DNA from: Amycolatopsis tucumanensis
Lineage (GTDB): Bacteria > Actinomycetota > Actinomycetes > Mycobacteriales > Pseudonocardiaceae
NCBI RefSeq assembly: GCF_021654135.1
Contig: NZ_JAKGSD010000008.1
Span: 62,001-126,000 of the forward strand
Direction of reading: 5' to 3'
Length of the DNA: 64,000 nt
In this document: positions 1-10,098 of the stretch, piece after piece
Position numbering within the stretch: position 1 is the stretch's first letter
Layout of the letters: each line of letters begins with the position of its first letter
Translations under genes and position numbers: made by a program
Notes under the pieces: generated by a model
What the model was told of the DNA's origin: nothing
The model's database searches: none
What the model saw: only the letters and a program-made list of their open reading frames with translations

Positions 1-2
1 AG

Positions 3-350
3 TGGGGCCACGGCCGCCGCACCGGGTACCTGTCGAACCTGCACCTCGGCGCACGCGACCCGGACGGCGGCCCGCCGATCATGGTGGGCAAGACGTTCAA
101 GGGCCTCACCGACGAGCTCCTGGCGTGGCAGACCAGGACGTTCCAGGAGATCGAGACCCACAGGGACAAGTGGACCGTGCATGTCCGGCCGGAGCTGGTG
201 GTCGAGATCGAACTGGACGGCGCCCAGGTCAGCACGCGCTACCCGGGCGGTGTCGCACTGCGTTTCGCCCGCGTGGTGCGCTACCGCCCCGACAAGGACC
301 CAGCCGAGGCGGACACCATCGACGCCGTCCGCGCGACGCTCCGGGGGTGA
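3..350 (+). CDS. ATP-dependent DNA ligase, C-terminal part (gene cut by window edge)
   Basis: The window opens inside this gene; 115 residues are visible, read from base 3 to the TGA at 348-350. The text runs through [13 protein letters not shown], then [17 protein letters not shown] and [15 protein letters not shown], ending with [22 protein letters not shown]. This is the OB-fold region of actinobacterial ATP-dependent ligases, which follows the nucleotidyl-transferase domain and helps close the enzyme around nicked DNA. The catalytic lysine motif lies outside the window, so activity cannot be judged. Family assignment is from the conserved [10 protein letters not shown] and [11 protein letters not shown] text; whether it is a LigB- or LigC-type enzyme cannot be settled from the tail. 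Confidence 0.8.
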   Translation, partial: WGHGRRTGYLSNLHLGARDPDGGPPIMVGKTFKGLTDELLAWQTRTFQEIETHRDKWTVHVRPELVVEIELDGAQVSTRYPGGVALRFARVVRYRPDKDPAEADTIDAVRATLRG

Positions 351-759
351 TGCTCGAACAGACGCTGGGCTGCCTCGCCAAGAGCCGAAAACCGCGCTAC
401 CACAACACCCCCTGCCCGTCACCCGAGCCGGAGCACCACCGCCCGACGGCGAACTTCCGGCGCCCAACGAGCCGAAAACCTTGATACGGCAACACTTCCT
501 GCCAGCGCCAAGGCCGGACCGTCACCACCCGGCGGCGAGCCGCCGACACGCATCAACTCGCCGACAGCCCAACCCCACCATCACACCCGGCCAAGAAACA
601 CCGAGCCCACCCTCCGGCTACCCAAAACACCGGGCAACCTCACCAACAACCAGAACACCGCGCTACCCCACACTCCCTGCCCAACACCCGAACCGGAACA
701 CCACCACCCTGCCCCCGAACCGCCCACACGCACCAACTCGCCGACAGCCCAACCCACCA
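351..759. other. Gene-free stretch holding degenerate repeats
   Basis: About 410 bases between the ligase stop and the converging PHP hydrolase stop. No convincing gene: the short frames here have no family resemblance. Most of the stretch is a degenerate tandem duplication (listed separately) rich in C and A on the plus strand. I see no obvious terminator hairpin. Confidence 0.6.
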
Positions 760-790
760 TCACACCCGGCCGAGGAAGATCGGGTTCGTC
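477..790. repeat. 180-bp tandem duplication including the PHP gene stop region
   Basis: Bases from about 477 resemble bases from about 657; the offset is 180 bp. Matching landmarks are 541-591 against 721-770, where CTCGCCGACAGCCCAACC and CATCACACCCGGCC recur. A further partial copy starts near 391 (ACCGCGCTAC, repeated at 657). On the minus strand the upstream unit ends the real gene as NPIFLGRV-stop, while the downstream copy reads SVFLGRV-stop, so the last codons and stop of the PHP gene have been copied. Confidence 0.7.
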
Positions 791-2292
791 ATCGCCGCCA
801 TGGCGCCGAAGTTGAGACCAGCCGACAACGCGGGAGCACCCGCCGAACCATCAGCAAGGGGGTGACGCACCTCAGCACGCACATAAGCCGACACCGCGGG
901 CGTGGTCAGCCACGTCACGCTGCCGGTACCCGAAGCGGGAAGGCTCTGCTGGAACACCTGACCCTCGTCGGTGATCAGCCGCACGGTCCCGTTCGGCACG
1001 CCCGACACGTCCAGCCGCACGGCGACCTTGTCCCCGGCCGCCACGGCGAGACGATCGCCGATGCCGGCGACCTGGCCGCGCGGTCCGGTCGCGGCGAGTG
1101 ACAGGTCGACCGCGGCCGACTCGGCGATCCAGCTGCGCCCGGCCTTGATCCCGTCGAGGATCGCGTCCCAGGTGAGCGCGTCGGCGAGAACGACGGTCTG
1201 TGGCAGGCCGATCGTCTGGCCGGGGTTGTGCGCGTCGCTGTTGCCCATCGCGGGCAGCCAGCTTCCCTTGCCGCGCACGGATTCCACCAGTGTGTTGTCC
1301 CATTCGGACACGGCGGCGTCGTCGTCCCACGTCCACGGGCCGTTCCACACCTCGACCGCGTCGAAGCCGGTGTAGCCGAACTTGAAGTTGCACCCGACCC
1401 ACGGGCAGTACGGGTGCGCGGCGACGCAGAGGCCGCCGGAGCGGTGCACCGCACGCTGGTACTCGGGCAGTTCGCCGTCGCGGGACCGGTACCGCCAGTC
1501 GACGAACTGGCCGGGCCGCAAGCCGAGCGCGAGCCAGTGGCCGTTGCGAGTGGTGACCTCCTCGCCGAGCATGATCAGCAGGTCGTCGCCGGCGAACTCG
1601 CCCCACACCCCGTGCGAGGACGACGTGTTGTGGTCGGTCGAGGTGATGAAGTCCAGCCCGGCTTCCCGCGCGCCGGCGGCCACCTCGGCAGGCAGGCGCT
1701 TGCCGTCCGAGTGCACGGTGTGCAGGTGGCAATCGCCGCGGTACCACTGGCGGCCGCGCGTGCGGGTGCGCTCGGACGGGTAGTTCGGGCGGTACGGCGC
1801 GCCCGCCGGGCCGTGGGTGAGCGTCACCTCGACGCGGTAGTTCAGCCCCTGCGGCGCGATCGTGTACGGGCCGAGGACGATGTGCCAGGTGCCGGGCGTG
1901 ATGTCACCGGGCAGGTAGCCGGGCGTGGCCTCGGTGCGGCTGATCGAGAAGCGGTCGCGGAAGCCGCCGGACCAGCCGCGGAAGCCGTCGCCACCGAGAG
2001 CGGTGCCGCGGCTGTCGAAGATGCCGATGTCACACGAGTTGCCGGGCGTCCCGCTGGGCACCGTCGGCTTGTCATAGGTGTAGACCACCGACAGCTGGCT
2101 CACCCCGGCCGGCACCTCCACCGGCAGGTAGACGAAGTCCGCGGTGCCCGGCTCGAACCGGCCGGTCAGCACCTTGGTCTCGGCCTGGCCCTCGGCGGCC
2201 TCGGCGAACGCCACCGGTGCGAGCGTCACCGCGCCGGCCACCGACGCCGCCTGCAGGAAACCGCGTCGGGAAACTCCGCAACCCATGCACAT
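760..2292 (-). CDS. Tat-exported CehA/McbA-type PHP-domain metallohydrolase
   Basis: A 510-residue protein with a twin-arginine signal (SRRGFLQAASVAGAVTLAP, about residues 8-27), then an Ig/jelly-roll-like segment to about residue 170, then a PHP domain from about residue 185. Metal-binding landmarks of the PHP fold are visible: RGDCHLHTVHSDG, STDHNTSSSH, LGEEVTTRNGHW, AAHPY and GNSDAHNPGQTIG. Relatives hydrolyse phosphoesters or carbamate/aryl esters outside the cytoplasm; the substrate here is unknown. Two starts are possible, ATG at 2292 or ATG at 2286; neither has a clear ribosome site. It faces away from the iron-uptake operon, with the iron box in the shared 120-bp gap, so co-regulation by iron is possible but unproven. 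Its 3' end is duplicated downstream. Confidence 0.82.
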   Translation of the reverse strand: MCMGCGVSRRGFLQAASVAGAVTLAPVAFAEAAEGQAETKVLTGRFEPGTADFVYLPVEVPAGVSQLSVVYTYDKPTVPSGTPGNSCDIGIFDSRGTALGGDGFRGWSGGFRDRFSISRTEATPGYLPGDITPGTWHIVLGPYTIAPQGLNYRVEVTLTHGPAGAPYRPNYPSERTRTRGRQWYRGDCHLHTVHSDGKRLPAEVAAGAREAGLDFITSTDHNTSSSHGVWGEFAGDDLLIMLGEEVTTRNGHWLALGLRPGQFVDWRYRSRDGELPEYQRAVHRSGGLCVAAHPYCPWVGCNFKFGYTGFDAVEVWNGPWTWDDDAAVSEWDNTLVESVRGKGSWLPAMGNSDAHNPGQTIGLPQTVVLADALTWDAILDGIKAGRSWIAESAAVDLSLAATGPRGQVAGIGDRLAVAAGDKVAVRLDVSGVPNGTVRLITDEGQVFQQSLPASGTGSVTWLTTPAVSAYVRAEVRHPLADGSAGAPALSAGLNFGAMAAMTNPIFLGRV

Positions 2293-2383
2293 ACGGCCAT
2301 GTCATCAGCGGCGGATGACCTTCGTGAGCCGGCTGCCCGTACACCGCGTGTCCAGAACCTGAACGAACGTCACACTTCCGTGC

Positions 2384-2402
2384 TTAGGTTCGGCTAAGCT
2401 AA
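2384..2402 (+). promoter_or_regulatory. Iron box (DmdR/IdeR-type operator)
   Basis: TTAGGTTCGGCTAAGCTAA matches the actinobacterial iron-box consensus TTAGGTTAGGCTAACCTAA at 17 of 19 positions. It lies just upstream of the FecCD permease start, where a bound iron-loaded repressor would cover the promoter. This predicts induction of the uptake operon under iron limitation. Confidence 0.85.
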
Positions 2403-2412
2403 GTTGCACAGC

Positions 2413-3438
2413 GTGAACGCGATCATGTCACCCTCGGTGACCAGGACGACGCCGCGCCGGCTGTTGCTCCTGGTGTCCCTGCTGGTGGCGTTGGTCGTCG
2501 CCGTCGCGTTGAGCCTGGTCCTGGGCAGCAACCACCTCGGCATCGGCACCGCCGTCCAGGTGCTGCTGCACGACGACGGCAGCGAGGCGGCGACGATCGT
2601 GCGTGACGTGCGCCTGCCACGCACCGCGCTGGGGGTGCTCGTCGGTGTCGCGCTCGGCGCCGCCGGCGTCCTCATGCAGGGGCACACCCGCAACCCGCTG
2701 GCCGATCCCGGTCTGCTCGGCATCAACGCCGGTGCCGCGCTCGCGGTGGCGCTGGCCGCGCAGTTCCTCAGGGTGGTCGATCCAGGCGGCCAGGTGTGGT
2801 TCGGTTTCGCGGGGGCGCTGATCGCGACGGCCGCGGTGTTCGCGATCGGGTCGAGCGGGCGGCAGCTGAGCCCGGTGCCGATGGCGCTGGCCGGGGCGGC
2901 CGTGATGGCGTTGCTGTCGACCTTCACGTCGTTGGTGATCCTGAGCGACAACCCGACGCTGGACGTCTACCGCCGCTGGGTGGTGGGCTCGATCAGCGGC
3001 CGCGACGCGAGCATCAGCCTCGGGATCCTGCCGTTCGTGGTGGCCGGGCTGGTGCTGGCGATGCTGAACACGCGGGCGCTGAACGCGGTCTCGCTGGGCG
3101 AGGACACCGCGCGCGGGCTGGGCCAGTCGGTCGCGGCGAGCCGCCTGGTCGGCCTGGCGGCGGTGACGCTGCTGGCCGGCGCCGCGACTGCCGCCGCCGG
3201 GCCGATCGCCGCGCTCGGTCTGATCGTCCCGCACGTGGTGCGCACCGTGACCGGCCCGGACCACCGGTGGCTGCTCCCGTGTGCCGCCCTGGCCGGCGCG
3301 GTGCTGCTGCTGCTCGCGGACGTCGCGGGCCGCCTGATAGCCGCCCCAGCGGAAATCCCGGCCGGCATCACGCTGGCCATCCTCGGCGGCGGCGCATTCG
3401 TGCTGATCGCCCGCCGCACCCGGCTGGTGAAGCTCTGA
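2413..3438 (+). CDS. Ferric-siderophore ABC permease (FecCD family), first subunit
   Basis: Inner-membrane permease of an iron-chelate importer, about 340 residues with some ten hydrophobic segments. Family landmarks include VRLPRTALGVLVGVALGAAG, MQGHTRNPLADPGLLGINAG, GRDASISL and GPIAALGLIVPHVVR near the C-terminus. The start is uncertain: a TTG at 2404 touches the iron box, GTG lies at 2413 and ATG at 2425; no Shine-Dalgarno is visible, so a leaderless transcript from a promoter inside the iron box is plausible and I chose GTG. It opens an operon with a second permease and a binding lipoprotein. The coding tail, up to the stop, is repeated twice in the 550 bp that follow. Confidence 0.88.
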   Translation: MNAIMSPSVTRTTPRRLLLLVSLLVALVVAVALSLVLGSNHLGIGTAVQVLLHDDGSEAATIVRDVRLPRTALGVLVGVALGAAGVLMQGHTRNPLADPGLLGINAGAALAVALAAQFLRVVDPGGQVWFGFAGALIATAAVFAIGSSGRQLSPVPMALAGAAVMALLSTFTSLVILSDNPTLDVYRRWVVGSISGRDASISLGILPFVVAGLVLAMLNTRALNAVSLGEDTARGLGQSVAASRLVGLAAVTLLAGAATAAAGPIAALGLIVPHVVRTVTGPDHRWLLPCAALAGAVLLLLADVAGRLIAAPAEIPAGITLAILGGGAFVLIARRTRLVKL

Positions 3439-3812
3439 TGCCACACACCCAACCCATCGGCGCGGCCCGGCACACAGCCAGTGCCACCCCACCCGCACAT
3501 GACAGGGGCTTAGCCGCCGGGCGGCGACATCATGCCGACCATCCTCGGCAGGGCCCCATTCTTCCTGATCGCCCGCGGCACCTGGCTGGTGAAGCTCTGA
3601 TGGCATACACCCAACCCGCCCGAGCGGCCCGACACCCAGCCAGCGCCGCCCCACCCGTCGGCCATCCGAACGCGGCCGCAGCGCAACCCCCAGCCAGCGC
3701 CACCCCACCCACCGACCACCCGAACACGGCCGCGGCGCAACCCCCAGCCGACATCAGGCCGCCCATCCTCGGCAGCGGCGCGTTTGTACTGATCGCCCGC
3801 CAAGCCCGGCCG
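3379..3812 (+). repeat. Three degenerate copies of the permease 3' end
   Basis: The coding tail of the first permease (ILGGGAFVLIARRTRLVKL-stop, from 3379) recurs at 3541 (ILGRAPFFLIARGTWLVKL-stop) and at 3765 (ILGSGAFVLIARQARPVL). Offsets are 162 and 224 bp. Within the longer spacer a shorter unit around GCAACCCCCAGCC is itself doubled (about 3680 and 3740). Copy 2 keeps the stop codon and the bases after it (TGATG then ACACCCAACCC). Confidence 0.8.
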
Positions 3813-3988
3813 GTGCTCACCAGCCGTCAATCTGCGTCGTCCAGGCTCGCCACCCGCCTCGGCGGTTCCGCTGCCCAGGCAGCCGCGGCTCGCGGCGGCA
3901 TGGGCGCACCGGTCCAGGTCGTTCAGCACCGTCCTGGAGTTACCGGCGCACCACTCGCCGCCCAGGCCACCCGCGGAGGCGGGCACGC
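3439..3988. other. Gene-free spacer inside the iron-uptake operon
   Basis: Between the two permease genes lie 550 bp, far more than usual for this operon type. The space is filled by the tail repeats described separately. No separate promoter, iron box or intact gene is seen. Transcription may still run through, since no strong hairpin with a T-run is visible. Confidence 0.6.
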
Positions 3989-5008
3989 ATGACCACCACC
4001 CTCGGCGTGCGGTGGAACACCCGCGCGGCCACCGTCTGCCTCGTCGTGCTCGTGGCTCTCCTGCTGGTCACCGCGGTGGGCGTGACCGTCGGCGAGTACC
4101 CCATCCCGCTCGGCCGGCTGCCCGAGCTGCTCACCGGTGGCGGGCACCGCATCGACCGGCACATCCTGTTCGACCTCCGCGTCCCGCGGGCGGTCACCGG
4201 GTGCCTGGCCGGCGCGTGCCTCGCCATGGCCGGGGCCCTCACCCAGACCATCTCCCGCAACCCGCTCGCCACCCCGGACATCCTCGGCGTCACCGGGGGC
4301 GCCTCCGCGGCCGCGGTCGCAGTGATCGTCTTCGGGGGCGGCGTCTACAGCCTCGCCAGCGGGATCACCACCATCGGCGTGCCCGTGGCCGCGCTCGTCG
4401 GGGGTCTCGTCGCCGCCGCGGCCGTCTACGGCTTCTCCTGGCGCCACGGCGTCGACGGCTTCCGGCTGGTGCTGGTCGGCATCGGCTGCGGCGCCGTCCT
4501 CACGGCGCTCACCAGCTGGCTCCTCATCCTCGCCAGCATCAACAGCGCCGCGCAGGCCACGGTGTGGCTCGTCGGCTCGATCAGCGCCGTCAGCTGGGAC
4601 CAGGCGATCCCCCTGCTCGTCCTCGCCGCGCTGCTCATCCCGGCCGCGCTCACGCTGCCCCGCACCCTCGCCGTCACCCAGCTCGGCGACGACGCGGCCG
4701 CCGGGCTGGGCGTGCGCATCCAGGCGTCCCGGCTGGGCACGATCGGCGTCGGCGTCGGGCTCACCGCGGCCGCGGTCGCCGCCGCCGGGCCGATCGGCTT
4801 CGTCGCGCTGGTCACCCCGCAGATCATGCTGCGCCTCACCGGCGGGTCCCGGCCGCCGCTGGTCGCGTCCGCGCTCGGCGGCGCCCTGCTCGTCCAGGCC
4901 TCCGACCTGCTCGGCCGCACCGCGTTCAGCTGGGAGGTCCCGGTCGGCCTGATCACGGCCGCCATCGGCGCCCCGTACCTCATCTGGCTCCTCCTCCGAC
5001 GACGTTGA
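3989..5008 (+). CDS. Ferric-siderophore ABC permease (FecCD family), second subunit
   Basis: A 339-residue polytopic membrane protein. It pairs with the first FecCD protein to form the translocation pore. Landmarks: FDLRVPRAVTGCLAGACLAM, LTQTISRNPLATPDILGVTG, VWLVGSISAVSWDQ and GPIGFVALVTPQIMLRL. ATG at 3989 follows a weak GAGGCGGG ribosome site. The binding-protein gene begins 20 bp after its stop. No ATP-binding subunit gene occurs next to either permease, so the transporter probably borrows an ATPase from elsewhere in the genome or its gene lies outside the window. Confidence 0.9.
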   Translation: MTTTLGVRWNTRAATVCLVVLVALLLVTAVGVTVGEYPIPLGRLPELLTGGGHRIDRHILFDLRVPRAVTGCLAGACLAMAGALTQTISRNPLATPDILGVTGGASAAAVAVIVFGGGVYSLASGITTIGVPVAALVGGLVAAAAVYGFSWRHGVDGFRLVLVGIGCGAVLTALTSWLLILASINSAAQATVWLVGSISAVSWDQAIPLLVLAALLIPAALTLPRTLAVTQLGDDAAAGLGVRIQASRLGTIGVGVGLTAAAVAAAGPIGFVALVTPQIMLRLTGGSRPPLVASALGGALLVQASDLLGRTAFSWEVPVGLITAAIGAPYLIWLLLRRR

Positions 5009-5028
5009 CCCCGAAGAAAGGTGACCCC

Positions 5029-6012
5029 ATGACAGCGACCCGCCGGACCTTCCTCACCGGCAGCCTGGCCGTGGCCGCGACCGGACTGCTCGCCGCGTGC
5101 GGTTCGAGCGGATCGGACTCGGCCGCGAGCGGCGGTGCCTGGTCCTTCACCGACGACCTGGGCACCAAGGTCGACCTCGACGCCCGCCCGACGCGCATCG
5201 CCGGCCTCAACGACGCCATCGCGTCCCTGTGGAACTACGGCATCACGCCGGTCGCCTCGTTCGGCTACACCGGCCTCGCCGACGACGTGAACTTCACCGG
5301 CCGCGACCTCAGCCAGGTCAAGGAGGTGGGCCGCACCTACGGCGAGATCGACATCGAGGCACTCGCCGCCGCCAAGCCGGACCTGATCCTCACCCACGCC
5401 TACCCCGTGGACAGCACGGGCAAGATCGACCCGACCCAGCCGCTGTACGGGTTCAAGGACGTCACCCAGCAGCAGGCCGTCGCCGAGATCGCGCCGATCG
5501 TCGCGCTGAAGATGGCCGGCTCCGCCACCAACGTCGTCGACCGGACCGTGGAGCTGGTCAAGGCGCTGGGCACCGAGCCGGCCGCGGACGCCAAGCAGGC
5601 CTACGAAACCGCCCGCACCCGGTTCAAGAACGCCACCGGCAAGGGCCTCACCGTGATGGCGGTCGCCGCCTACCCCGGCGACGGCGTCTACATCTGCAAG
5701 GCAGCCGACGACCCGGCGCTGCGCAGCTACACCGAGCTCGGCCTGACCTACCCCGACCCGGGCGGCTCGAAGTACTACTGGGAGCAGGTCAGCTGGGAGA
5801 ACATCGGCAAGTACCCGGCCGACGTGGTGCTGTACTCGCTGCGCGCGATGGACAAGGACACGCTCATGCAGCAGGCCACGTTCGCCCGCACGCCGGCGGC
5901 CGCCGCCGGGCAGGTGTTCCCGTGGGAGTTCTCGTCGATGGACTACGTGGCGCAGGCCCGCACGCTGAACAACCTCGCCGCGAACCTGGAGGCGTCCCGC
6001 AAGGTCGTCTGA
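5029..6012 (+). CDS. Siderophore-binding lipoprotein of the iron ABC importer
   Basis: 327 residues. The start at ATG 5029 is supported by AAAGG seven bases upstream. It has a twin-arginine motif (TRRTFLTGS) and a lipobox LLAAC, so it should be exported folded and anchored to the outer face of the membrane. The mature part has the periplasmic-binding fold of TroA/FepB type: WSFTDDLGTKVDLDARPTRI, a typical opening, then EIDIEALAAAKPDLILTH. It captures iron-siderophore and hands it to the two FecCD permeases upstream. The ligand cannot be read from sequence. Confidence 0.88.
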   Translation: MTATRRTFLTGSLAVAATGLLAACGSSGSDSAASGGAWSFTDDLGTKVDLDARPTRIAGLNDAIASLWNYGITPVASFGYTGLADDVNFTGRDLSQVKEVGRTYGEIDIEALAAAKPDLILTHAYPVDSTGKIDPTQPLYGFKDVTQQQAVAEIAPIVALKMAGSATNVVDRTVELVKALGTEPAADAKQAYETARTRFKNATGKGLTVMAVAAYPGDGVYICKAADDPALRSYTELGLTYPDPGGSKYYWEQVSWENIGKYPADVVLYSLRAMDKDTLMQQATFARTPAAAAGQVFPWEFSSMDYVAQARTLNNLAANLEASRKVV

Positions 6013-6407
6013 CCCCGGCGGTCGGCCGACACGGCAACCGGGACGGCAAACACGGCACCCGGAGCGGCGAACACGGCGCGCGCGGCGTCCGCCGCCGGTG
6101 GCGCCGTGCTGGCCGCCGGGGCGGCATGTCGGGCGGGCACAGTGGTGCCTTGGCCGCCGGTGGCGCTGTGCTGGCCGCCCGGGGCGGCGTGCCGGGCGGG
6201 CACAGTGGTGCCTTGGCCGCCGGTGGCGCCGTGTTGGCCGCCGGGGCGGCATGTCGGGCGGGCACGGTGGTGCCTTGGCCGCCGGTGGCGCTGTGCTGGC
6301 CGGGGCGGCATGTCGCGCGGGCACGGTGGCGCCTTGGCCGCCGGTGACGCCGTGTTGGCGGCCGGTGACCCCGTGTTCGCCGGGGGCGGCGGGTTCGCCG
6401 CGGCGCG
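6013..6407. repeat. 62-bp tandem repeat array filling an intergenic gap
   Basis: Between the binding lipoprotein and the DUF309 gene, a unit beginning GCCGCCGGTGGCGC recurs at about 6091, 6153, 6216, 6278 and 6337, i.e. with spacing 62, 63, 62 and 59 bp. Units contain GTGGTGCCTTGGCCGCCGG and GGGGCGGCATGTCGGGCGGG. The minus strand has an open frame with a roughly 21-residue repeat, but the period is not a clean multiple of three and no start or family match is seen, so I treat it as non-coding. No other gene is present here. Confidence 0.75.
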
Positions 6408-8327
<1,920 letters not shown>

Positions 8328-8332
8328 GGAAC

Positions 8333-8358
8333 GGGGCCGCCTCACCCGAGGCGGCCCC
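8333..8358. terminator. Bidirectional hairpin between guaB1 and phoH
   Basis: GGGGCCGCCTC, a four-base loop, then GAGGCGGCCCC: an 11-bp perfect stem six bases after the guaB1 stop and nine before the phoH stop. There is no clear T-run, as is common in high-GC actinobacteria. Confidence 0.6.
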
Positions 8359-8366
8359 GCCCACGC

Positions 8367-9761
8367 TTACCCGTGGTCCTCCAGCATCTCCGTGACCAGC
8401 GCGGCGATCGGCGACCGCTCCGAGCGGGTCAGGGTGACGTGCGCGAAGAGCGGGTGGCCCTTCAGCTTCTCGATCACCGCCGACACGCCGTCGTGCCGCC
8501 CGACGCGCAGGTTGTCCCGCTGCGCGACGTCGTGCGTGAGCACCACGCGGGACGCGGTGCCCAGCCGCGACAGCACGGTGAGCAGCACGTTGCGCTCCAG
8601 CGACTGCGCCTCGTCCACGATCACGAACGAGTCGTGCAGGGACCGGCCGCGGATGTGCGTCAGCGGCAGGACCTCCAGCATGCCGCGGTCGAACACCTCG
8701 TCCAGCACGTCCTGGCTGACCAAGGCGCCGAGGGTGTCGAACACCGCCTGCGCCCACGGCTGCATCTTCTCCGACTCCGACCCCGGCAGGTAGCCGAGGT
8801 CCTGGCCGCCGACGGCGTACACCGGCCGGAACACGACCACCTTGCGGTGCTCGCGGCGTTCCATCACGGACTCCAGACCGGCGCACAGCGCGAGCGCGGA
8901 CTTGCCGGTGCCGGCGCGGCCGCCGAGCGACACGATGCCGATGTCCGGGTCGAGCAGCAGGTCCAGCGCGATCCGCTGCTCGGCCGAGCGGCCGTGCAGG
9001 CCGAACGCCTCCTTGTCCCCGCGGACCAGCTTGACCTTCTTGGCCGGCGTCAACCGGCCCAGCGCGCTGGAGCTGCCCGAACCGGCGACCAGCCGCAGAC
9101 CGGTGTGGCACGGCGACTCGCCCACCTCGGGCAGGCCGTACTCGGCCAGGTCCACGACACCGTCGCGGAACAACGCGTCGACCGCCTCCTGCGGGACCTC
9201 CACGTCGACCATCCCGGTCCAGCCGGACGGCGCGACCTCCAGCGCGCGGTACTCGTCGGCGGGCAGGCCGACGGCGCCGGCCTTGACGCGCAGCGGGATG
9301 TCCTTCGTGACCAGGGTGACCGCCTCGCGCTCGACCTTGAGGTTCAGCGCGCAGGCCAGGATCCGGTGGTCGTTGGAGTCCGTGCGGAACCCGGGCGGCA
9401 GGACCGTCGGGTCCGAGTGGTTCAGCTCGACGTGCAGGGTGCCGCCGGAGTCGCCGATCGGGATCGGGGCGTCCAGCCGGCCGTGCTTGAGCCGCAGGTC
9501 GTCGAGCTGACGCAGGGATTCCCGCGCGAACCAGCCCAGTTCGGGGTGATGCCGTTTCGCCTCCAGTTCACTGATCACGACCAACGGCAGGACCACGGCG
9601 TGCTCGGCGAATCTCGTGATGGCCCACGGGTCGGCCAGCAGAACCGAGGTGTCCAGGACATAGGTGTGCTGCCCTGGCACGGAACTCGGGGGTTCTGCGG
9701 GGCCCTCCGCGGAATTCGGTGAGCGGCCGGAGGCCTTACGGGGCGAACGCTGCGTAGTCAC
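8367..9761 (-). CDS. PIN-PhoH protein (PhoH2-type RNA helicase/nuclease)
   Basis: 464 residues from GTG at 9761, preceded by GGGAGA at about eight bases. An N-terminal PIN nuclease domain (about residues 30-170) shows the acidic residues in [25 protein letters not shown] and [14 protein letters not shown]. The PhoH ATPase follows: Walker [10 protein letters not shown] near residue 287, Walker B FVIVDEAQ near 383. This fusion matches mycobacterial PhoH2, for which RNA unwinding and cleavage have been described. In mycobacteria a small antitoxin-like gene (phoAT) precedes phoH2; I find no convincing equivalent here. The 5' leader is long and structured (see next entry). Confidence 0.87.
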   Translation of the reverse strand: MTTQRSPRKASGRSPNSAEGPAEPPSSVPGQHTYVLDTSVLLADPWAITRFAEHAVVLPLVVISELEAKRHHPELGWFARESLRQLDDLRLKHGRLDAPIPIGDSGGTLHVELNHSDPTVLPPGFRTDSNDHRILACALNLKVEREAVTLVTKDIPLRVKAGAVGLPADEYRALEVAPSGWTGMVDVEVPQEAVDALFRDGVVDLAEYGLPEVGESPCHTGLRLVAGSGSSSALGRLTPAKKVKLVRGDKEAFGLHGRSAEQRIALDLLLDPDIGIVSLGGRAGTGKSALALCAGLESVMERREHRKVVVFRPVYAVGGQDLGYLPGSESEKMQPWAQAVFDTLGALVSQDVLDEVFDRGMLEVLPLTHIRGRSLHDSFVIVDEAQSLERNVLLTVLSRLGTASRVVLTHDVAQRDNLRVGRHDGVSAVIEKLKGHPLFAHVTLTRSERSPIAALVTEMLEDHG

Positions 9762-10098
9762 GACGGCATCTCCCTCGTGGACGTGGCACCACGCCCACAC
9801 TCGCTGGGCCGGGCACCACCCTGGCTGGTCCGCTCTTCGCTGACGCTTCCGCGTCAGCGCGCAGGGCCACGAGGGCCGGGCGCCGGCCCCCTCGTGGGTA
9901 TCGCGAACGGCTCACGCGCCGTCTGCTCTACAACCGCCACTACCAGGGCCTCCCGTGATGGTCCGCAAGGTCACGAGCCATCACTTCGGAAGTTACCTGC
10001 GTTCGCCGTTTCGTGCAGGCAGCCAGGCAGGTGATTCACCAGGTTGTCATCTCACCGTCGGTAGAGGAGAAATCAACGGATCGGCACGGAACGTGTTG
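9762..10098 (-). other. phoH upstream region with two hairpins, no clear gene
   Basis: 337 bp without an established gene. On the minus strand upstream of phoH there are two strong hairpins: CGCTGACGC-TTCC-GCGTCAGCG (9838-9859) and an imperfect stem around 9868-9898 (CCACGAGGGCCGG with CCGGCCCCCTCGTGG). A 28-codon frame starts at GTG 9940 after GGGAGG at eight bases and ends at 9854 inside the first hairpin; it could be a leader peptide but has no family support. No known riboswitch pattern was recognised. Confidence 0.4.

Noticed and set aside
6091..6400. CRISPR array
   Set aside because: Units are contiguous 62-bp tandem repeats without unique spacers, and no cas genes are near.
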